NCBI GenBank assembly: GCA_910585155.1
Contig: CAJUEC010000060.1
Location: 1 to 6,783 of the forward strand
DNA length: 6,783 nt
Source of the DNA: an uncultured Oscillospiraceae bacterium
Lineage (GTDB): Bacteria > Bacillota > Clostridia > Oscillospirales > Oscillospiraceae
Direction of reading: 5' to 3'
The position numbers were made by a program, and so were the translations under genes. Position 1 is the stretch's first letter; each line of letters starts with the position of its first letter. Of the stretch, positions 1-5,900 are shown in pieces. A model generated the notes under the pieces. It made no database searches, was not told the DNA's origin, and saw only the letters and a list, made by a program, of their open reading frames with translations.

Positions 1-1766
1 CCATGCTGGGCGACCTGGGGAACCTGGGCGGCAAGGTTCGTTTCCCCGAAGTAGGCACCTACACCCTGACCGCATCCGCTGTGGACGCGCTGAGCCGGGA
101 GTATAGCTGTTCGCAGACCATCCGCATTTACCCCGTTGTCGGCCTGACCGTATCCACCAGCGACATGAGCCATACCGATACTGCGGAGGATGTGAAGCTG
201 ACCACGGAAAACCTGGGCAGTAATGAAGTGGTCTGGACGGTGCTGCGGGACGGCAAAGAGATCATGCCGCCCTTTGATCTGACTACCAGGGGCGGACACG
301 GCTTCTTCACAGAACCCGGTCTTTACACCTTCACCGCCAGCGTAACGGACGAGCTGGGCCGGGTGACCACCGCCAGCGATTCTATTCAAATTTACCCTGT
401 GGGCGTGTCCGGCTTCTATCTGCCGAAGATGTTCCACACCGATTCCGTTGTCACTCTGGTAACAGGTTTTGAGGAATTGGGCGAGAATCCTCTGCGCTGG
501 TCCCTGACCCGGAACGGTGAGAACGTCCCCGTTTCCGACTATGTGACCGGGGAGCTGACCGCTGACGGCGGCAAAGTCCAGTTCAAGCAGGCGGGTGAGT
601 ACAAGCTGAAAGCCAGCTTCAAGGACGCCGGGGGACGCTCCTACTCCTATGAGCAGTCCTTCACTGTCTATCCCATTCCTGTCATGGCCTGGACCATGCC
701 TAACTACGCCCACACGGACAGCACCTTCACCGTGGCCGTGGAATCCAAGAATGTGATTGCGGATGCCTCCATCCAGTGGCACATTGACGACACCTACGGC
801 CTCCGCCAAAATTGGGGGACCTACGTTGCCGGAAATCTGACCACCATCCCCGGCGATATTCGGATCAAGCACGCGGGCGTGTTCACCCTGGGCTGTGAGA
901 TCACCGACCCCACCGGGCGCGTGTTCTCCTTTGACGGCCCCGCCATCGAAGTCCTGGCAGATCAGGAATTGCAGGTAAGCATCATCGAGCAGCAGGTCTA
1001 CACCGGCGAGACGGTCCAGGTGCGAACCCTGGGCAATAACATTGAGCTGCCTGTGGAGTGGTCCTTGGAGAAGGACGGCAAGCCCGCTGACATTTCCACC
1101 TACGTCACCGGGGACCTCAACAACCTGGGCGGCGCGATTCAGTTCACCCAGGGCGGCACGTTCCGGCTGATCGGCACCCTCCGGGACGGCCTAGGAAGGA
1201 CCTTCACCGCCAGCGATACCATCATGGTCCTGCCCGTTGGCTCCCTGCAATTCTCCATGGCGGATATGGAGTATGTGGGCAATCGCGTCCCCGTGGTCAT
1301 GGATAAGCTCTTTAACCCGGACGGGGCAACTATTACATGGTCCGCGCAGAAGGACGGAGCGGCCTGCCTGATCGACCTGTCCAGTCTGGACAATGACGGC
1401 GGCACCGTGATCTTCCCCGAACCCGACGAGTACACACTGACTGCTACCCTCCGGGACAGCAACGGTAAGACTGCCACCGCCAGCCAGTCCATCACCATCA
1501 TTTTCAAGGCCGCTTTGAACGTGACAGCCCCCGATTCTATCCATATCGGCGCGAAATTCCCCGTGGGTATCAGCGGAGCGGGCAGTCTGCCCGTGAGCTG
1601 GGGCGTGAAGCTGGGCGGCAGGCCCGTTACCCTGGACAGCAACACCGGCTTCCTCTCCAATGACGGCGGCGATCTGGCCCTCTATGCCGAGGGGACCTAC
1701 ACCATTACCGCCACTGTGCGGGATGATGCGGGCAACCTGACCAGCGCCTTTGCTAACATCACCGTG
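1..1766 (+). repeat. Array of seven Ig-like modules (R1-R7) in the first protein
   Basis: Protein-level tandem repeat with boundaries near residues 1-43 (R1, partial), 44-132, 133-223, 224-317, 318-411, 412-500 and 501-588. Each full module opens with a motif such as HTD, YTG or HIG followed by a beta strand. Next comes a conserved Trp, followed in most modules by a basic/Asn-Asp-Gly turn (VWTVLRDGK, RWSLTRNGE, EWSLEKDGK, TWSAQKDGA). A Gly-rich turn (NLGG, ADGG, NDGG) follows, then a strand like YTLTA and a D-x-x-G-R/K turn. R1 to R3 end in YPV or YPI. R4 is the most divergent: it lacks the K/R-D/N-G turn and has IPGD in place of GG. The nucleotide sequences have diverged, so these look like old duplications under protein-level constraint. 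Family assignment is by pattern only (Ig or PKD-like). Confidence 0.82.
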
Positions 1767-2852
1767 ACCAACACCGCCCCGGTGATCGAGAGTTTCACCG
1801 CCAACGCCACCCGGAATATGAAGGATGGCCGCTTCTATGCCGACCTCAACGCCGTGGCCTCCGACCCGGACGGGGACGCTGTGCATCTGGAATGGAGCAG
1901 CGAGTACCAGCAGGACGGCTATTACGAGGTTGGGACCCATACCATCCGCGTCCGTGCGGTGGATGAGTGGGGTGCGGCTTCTGCCTGGGAGAGCCGGACG
2001 ATTGAGTTTATCAACAATGCCCCGGTTATCACCAGCTTCACCGCCAGCGTGACCCGGCAGACCAGCGGCAACAACTTCTTTGCCAACGTCTCCGCCACCG
2101 GCAGCGACCCGGACGGCGATAACGTGACCCTGGAATGGGGCGGGGACTACAATCCCTCCGGCTGGTACTCCCGGAACGGCTCTCATACGATCAAGGTCCG
2201 GGCGGTAGACGCTTACGGCGCTACTTCTGCGTGGCAGGAAAAGACCATTGAATTTGTCAATCAGGCCCCCAGCAAGCCGGTGATCTCCCGGAACCCCGCC
2301 AACGGCGTGGTGCGGCCCAGCCAAGCGGTGACAATCACCGCCAGCTCCACCGACCCGGAGGGTGATTCCATCACCTACGAATGGGACGGCAGGGACAAGG
2401 AAACCACCACCTATGGCTACGGCAAGCATCTGGTGAAGTGCAGAGCTGTTGACGCTTACGGGGCCGCTTCTCCCTGGTCCGCTATCGTGTTCTTTGTGGC
2501 GGACGATGTGGGCGGCGGCATGACCCTGACCTCCGCCAATTCCTTCATTGAGGAAACCGGCATCAGCTTTAATGACGATGGGGAGACGATCTATGGCTAC
2601 ATCACCGAGTACACCTTTGATGTGCCGCCCGTCAGCGGTCACAACGGCAGCGATTACGGCAGGATCGAAGCCTACAACATCCTTACCGGCCAATGGGACG
2701 AGATCGCCTACAAGACCACCAACAACGGCGTGACCCTCTCCGGCCAACTGCCCACCGGCACCTACACGCAGATGCGGTTCTATTACTACACGAACCACGA
2801 CTGTATGTATAACAAGAGCAACATCACCTATTCCATCGTGTTTGATTTTTGA
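1..2852 (+). CDS. Large multi-Ig/PKD-repeat extracellular protein, 5'-truncated by the window
   Basis: The frame is open from the first base and ends at TGA 2850-2852. The ATG at 3 is almost certainly an internal Met, because it lies inside a repeat module whose first half is missing. Residues below are counted from that Met (949 visible). Residues 1-588 hold seven Ig-like modules, the first partial. Residues 589-833 hold three PKD/cadherin-like modules with DPDGD, DPDGD and DPEGD loops, a known calcium-binding loop type in such folds. Residues 834-949 form a separate beta-rich C-terminal domain. No catalytic domain, membrane segment, LPXTG or SLH motif is visible, and cysteines are few (C36, C298, C455, C813, C934). 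A structural, adhesive or ligand-binding role outside the cell is inferred; no specific ligand can be named. It lies 27 bases upstream of another giant repeat protein on the same strand, probably in one operon. Any signal peptide or anchor must lie upstream of the window. Confidence 0.93.
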   Translation, partial: MLGDLGNLGGKVRFPEVGTYTLTASAVDALSREYSCSQTIRIYPVVGLTVSTSDMSHTDTAEDVKLTTENLGSNEVVWTVLRDGKEIMPPFDLTTRGGHGFFTEPGLYTFTASVTDELGRVTTASDSIQIYPVGVSGFYLPKMFHTDSVVTLVTGFEELGENPLRWSLTRNGENVPVSDYVTGELTADGGKVQFKQAGEYKLKASFKDAGGRSYSYEQSFTVYPIPVMAWTMPNYAHTDSTFTVAVESKNVIADASIQWHIDDTYGLRQNWGTYVAGNLTTIPGDIRIKHAGVFTLGCEITDPTGRVFSFDGPAIEVLADQELQVSIIEQQVYTGETVQVRTLGNNIELPVEWSLEKDGKPADISTYVTGDLNNLGGAIQFTQGGTFRLIGTLRDGLGRTFTASDTIMVLPVGSLQFSMADMEYVGNRVPVVMDKLFNPDGATITWSAQKDGAACLIDLSSLDNDGGTVIFPEPDEYTLTATLRDSNGKTATASQSITIIFKAALNVTAPDSIHIGAKFPVGISGAGSLPVSWGVKLGGRPVTLDSNTGFLSNDGGDLALYAEGTYTITATVRDDAGNLTSAFANITVTNTAPVIESFTANATRNMKDGRFYADLNAVASDPDGDAVHLEWSSEYQQDGYYEVGTHTIRVRAVDEWGAASAWESRTIEFINNAPVITSFTASVTRQTSGNNFFANVSATGSDPDGDNVTLEWGGDYNPSGWYSRNGSHTIKVRAVDAYGATSAWQEKTIEFVNQAPSKPVISRNPANGVVRPSQAVTITASSTDPEGDSITYEWDGRDKETTTYGYGKHLVKCRAVDAYGAASPWSAIVFFVADDVGGGMTLTSANSFIEETGISFNDDGETIYGYITEYTFDVPPVSGHNGSDYGRIEAYNILTGQWDEIAYKTTNNGVTLSGQLPTGTYTQMRFYYYTNHDCMYNKSNITYSIVFDF
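1767..2501 (+). repeat. Three PKD/cadherin-like modules (P1-P3) with DPDGD loops
   Basis: Residues 589-670, 671-752 and 753-833 of the first protein are three modules of about 82 residues. P1 and P2 share an N-terminal N-x-APVI-x-SFTA strand; P3 has NQAPSKPVIS in its place. All carry an acidic loop (DPDGD at 621-625 and 702-706, DPEGD at 784-788), then an E-W, then H-T/L-I/V-x-V/C-R-AVD-x-x-GA-x-S-x-W. P1 and P2 are clearly the closest pair, while P3 is more divergent. The DPDGD loop and G-x-H-T-I-x-V-R-A-V-D strand fit the PKD / Ig-like cadherin-type superfamily, in which such loops often bind calcium; binding here is inferred. The modules sit between the Ig array and the C-terminal domain, a usual place for stalk modules that stiffen on calcium. 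Confidence 0.8.
2502..2849 (+). other. C-terminal beta-rich domain of unassigned family in the first protein
   Basis: Residues 834-949 differ from all preceding repeats. The domain has alternating hydrophobic and aromatic strands, a YNILTGQWDEI segment near 891-901, a G-x-L-P-x-G-T-Y turn near 914-921, and an aromatic run RFYYYTNH at 925-932. It contains one Cys (C934) and ends in VFDF. The Y-N-x-x-T-G-x-W-D-x-I pattern resembles terminal beta-sandwich or jelly-roll accessory domains of secreted bacterial proteins, some of which bind carbohydrate. That likeness is from memory of pattern only and is weak. There is no sorting signal: LPTGT at 916-920 is not LPXTG and no hydrophobic helix follows it. 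It may be a distal ligand-binding tip or an end cap. Confidence 0.55.
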
Positions 2853-2879
2853 GAAAGCTGAAAGGAGAATTTTCTGCCT
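2853..2879 (+). other. Short intergenic spacer, likely within an operon
   Basis: Only 27 bases separate the stop of the first gene from the ATG of the second. The stretch is AT-richer than its surroundings. It holds a second in-frame TGA at 2859-2861 and the ribosome binding site. No stem-loop with a T-run is visible and there is no room for a full promoter, which supports co-transcription. A promoter lying inside the end of the upstream gene cannot be excluded. Confidence 0.75.
2861..2867 (+). promoter_or_regulatory. Ribosome binding site of the second gene (AAAGGAG)
   Basis: AAAGGAG is a strong Shine-Dalgarno match. Twelve bases separate its last G from the ATG at 2880, longer than the usual 5-9. 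An in-frame CTG at 2874 has the more typical spacing of 6. ATG is still preferred: CTG starts are rare, and the signal peptide reads as a standard one from MHRTK. Confidence 0.75.
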
Positions 2880-2969
2880 ATGCACAGAACGAAAAACCTC
2901 TCTCGCGTCCTGAGTATGGTCCTGGCGTTCTGCCTGAGCGTGGCCCTGCTGCCCGCCCAGGCGTTCGCC
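2880..2969 (+). other. Sec signal peptide of the second protein
   Basis: Residues 1-30. The n-region MHRTKNLSR carries net positive charge, residues 10-24 form a hydrophobic core, a helix-breaking Pro sits at 25, and the c-region AQAFA is followed by Ala, fitting signal peptidase I cleavage after A30 (or A31). C18 lies in the core but the preceding LAF does not fit a lipobox (Phe at -1), so a lipoprotein is unlikely. Confidence 0.9.
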
Positions 2970-5900
2970 GCCACGAAGAATGATGACCCGGCTACATGGC
3001 CCGCCCCGGATTCCATCTATACCGCCCCGGAGAAGAACCCGGTCTATCTCATGGTGGACTTCACCGATGAGGACAACGGCGGCATTGCGGCCTCCCACTA
3101 CTGCGCCTCCGGCGCAACCCTGACGGCGGATATTGTCAAGGCCACCGCCACCACCGGCGGTCATGTGAAGTACACCTGCGACACCTGCGGGAGCTGGGCG
3201 CAGATCAATGTCCCCGCCCTGACCCTGAGCGCGTTCACCCTGGACCCCGCCTACACCGGCATCATGTCTACCGGCGTGGAGTACAGCGGCAATGCCTACA
3301 CGGTGGTCTATGACGTTGCCCCGGCTTTCCGCCGCTATGTGGGTACGAAGCTGGACAACCATGTTTCCGTCACCGCTCCCGGCTCCTATGGCATCGTCAT
3401 TACGGTGGACAGCGCCATTTATGACAATGTGGAACTGAACACAGCGGAGCGGCTTCTGGTGTTGCCCAAGGCCATTCCCTGGACGGCCACTTTTGACAGC
3501 AAGATTTATGACGGGAACAGCCTGCTGGACGGCAAGACTGTCACCTATCTGGATGTGAACGGCGCTTCTGTCCCCGCCGCCCTGTCCGCCTGCCAAGTGA
3601 AGGTGGAGAACGGCGAGCTGACGGTGGACACCTCCGCTCCCGTCACCCGGCCCGTGGCCGCTGGTCCCTACGCCATCGGCGCGACCATCACGGATAACAA
3701 CTATGTCTGGCAGACGGAGGACGGCAAATTTAACACCGTCTATTCCCTAGTCTGGATTTTCCCCGCCACCAATCAGATTTATGTGGGCGATACCGTCCAG
3801 GCGGTGAAGCTGACCACCGGGAATACCGTCTATGCCTCTCCCTACACCTGGACTATTGATCCCAGCTATGCCGGATTCAATTCCAGTAAGCCCGGAACCA
3901 CCGAGGTCCAGGCGGTCATTACCAAGGGCGGCGCATCCTTTGGCCGGGCGACCATCCCCGTGACCGTCATTCCCCGGCCCATTCTCAGCGTGGAGGAAGT
4001 GGTGCGGACCGCTCCCATGGGGACGGCGTTCAATAAGCTGGGCCTGCCCACCACCGTCAGCGTGGTAGCCGAGGGCGGCACCGGCAACGCGCAGACCGTC
4101 ACCGGCGTTCCCGTTACCTGGAGCAGTACGGGCTACGACCCCTATGCCCTGACACAGACCGTCAAGGGAACGCTGAACCTCTCTAAATTCCCCCAGCTTT
4201 CCAGCAGTAACATCCCCGCTGTCACCGCCAAGATCAATCTGACCTACGGCACCGTGGAGGCCCCCAGCATCAGCGACTACTCCAAGACCTACGATGGGCA
4301 GTCCACCCCTCTGCCCATGCCCGGACTGCCGGACGGCATCCAGTCTGTCACCGTGGCCTATAAGGGGACGGCCAACAATGGCAGACCGTATAGCAGCGCC
4401 TCCGCCCCGGTGAACGCTGGCAGCTACACCGCCACCGTCTCCTTTGTTATGGAGCAGGGCTATCCCCAGCTCTCCGCCGCCACGGTACAGTATGTGATTG
4501 AAAAGGCGGCGCAGACCTGCCCCGCGCCCACGCTGGCGGCGGCAACGGTCAACTCCCTGACGCTGAACACGGTGGAGAACGCCGAGTACAGTATGGACGG
4601 GAAGGTGTGGCAGGACGGCCCCGTGTTCAAGAATCTGGACGCTGGAACCGGCTACACCCTCTATCAGCGGCTGAAAGCTACCGAGGACGGCAACTATGAC
4701 GCCTCTCCCGCCGCCTCCGCGCAGTTCTCCACGGAGTACACCACCGTGAACCCCGGAGATCTGTCCGCCGTCCTCAAACCACAGTCCTATCCCTACACCG
4801 GCAATCCCATCGCCTATCAGGTCCCCACGATCTCCCACGTTACGAAAAGCACCGTGACTTATACCGTGGACGGCCAGACCACCACCGCTGCGCCCACCAA
4901 CGCCGGGACCTACCCCGTGGCCGTCAGCTTCACCATGCAGGCGGGGACCGCACCCCTGGACCCGGTGACTTCCACGCTGACCATCACAAAGGTGGAGCAG
5001 AACGCCCCCGCCGCTCCCCGCGCCAGCAATACCGCCACCAACAGCATTACGATCACCGCCATTCCTGGGGTAGTGTTTTCTATTGATGGGGGCAAAACGT
5101 GGCAGGCCAACACCATCTTTGAGGGCTTGACCCCCGACACGGCCTATACCATCCAGGCCAAATACCCCGGCGACCGCAACCATGAGGAAAGTCCCACATC
5201 CTCCGCGATCATCCGCACCACCCGGCAGAACACCTCCGCCGGTACGGTCCAGTCTGCGGTCTATACCTACGATGGGACGCCCAAGTCCCTTGTGGCAGAT
5301 GTTCCCACCGGATGTACTCAGGTGGTCCAGACCTTCACCGGGACCAACGGCACCGCCTACGGTCCCACCACCGAGCCGCCCGCCAATCCCGGCGTTTACA
5401 ATGTGAAGGTAAGCTACACCATGCAGAACGGTTATGCGGAGTTACAGCCGCAGTACGCCACCCTGACCATCAACAAGGCCACCCCCGCTATGCCTCTGGC
5501 TCCCGTTGTCACCGGCGTTACGGATTCCTCCATCACCATTGCGGTCATGGACGGCATGGCCTATTCCATTGACGGCGGCGTGACTTGGCAGACCACCGAC
5601 ACCTTCACCGGCCTGACCCGCGATACCACATACGAGATCAAGGTTAAAGCGGTGGAGACGGCCTGTTACAAGGAGCTGGAGGGACCCTCCACCATGCAGG
5701 CCACCGAGAAAACGCTGGTGACATTTGAACGCTTTGCCGATCAGACGGTGGAGTACAACGGCCACGCGCAGACCTACACCCTGCCCAAGTCTGTCCCCGG
5801 TATCGCCTCCATGACCATCACCGGCTATGACGGCATTGCCACCCCACCCGTCACCGTGGGCGATTACGAGGTCAATATCGACTTTGTGGCGGCGGAGGGG

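Noticed and set aside
3..5. ATG at position 3 as the true start of the first gene
   Set aside because: It falls mid-module with half an Ig-like repeat missing, gives no signal peptide, and only two bases precede it in the window, so the gene very probably starts upstream.
2748..2762. Sortase signal in the first protein (LPTGT, residues 916-920)
   Set aside because: The order is not L-P-x-T-G, no hydrophobic segment or basic tail follows, and the motif lies inside the predicted beta-rich domain.
2850..2861. Readthrough or TGA recoding joining the two genes into one protein
   Set aside because: The two genes share a frame, but two in-frame TGA codons (2850 and 2859) stand between them. They are followed by a ribosome binding site and a clean signal peptide, which fits a separate start.
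2853..2879. Rho-independent terminator between the genes
   Set aside because: Only a weak AT-rich pairing is possible and no GC-rich stem with a T-run exists.
2919..2933. Lipoprotein lipobox around C18 of the second protein
   Set aside because: The residues before the Cys are L-A-F. Phe at -1 does not fit a lipobox, and a good signal peptidase I site follows at AFA.
1191..3596. 801-codon minus-strand open frame as a gene
   Set aside because: It lies antisense to both real genes and their spacer. Its translation is Gly/Ala/His/Arg-rich low-complexity with no recognisable domain, and its openness is explained by rare TTA, CTA and TCA codons on the sense strand.
3747..5183. 478-codon minus-strand open frame as a gene
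   Set aside because: Same codon-register artefact; Gly-rich translation with no domain, entirely within the second gene.
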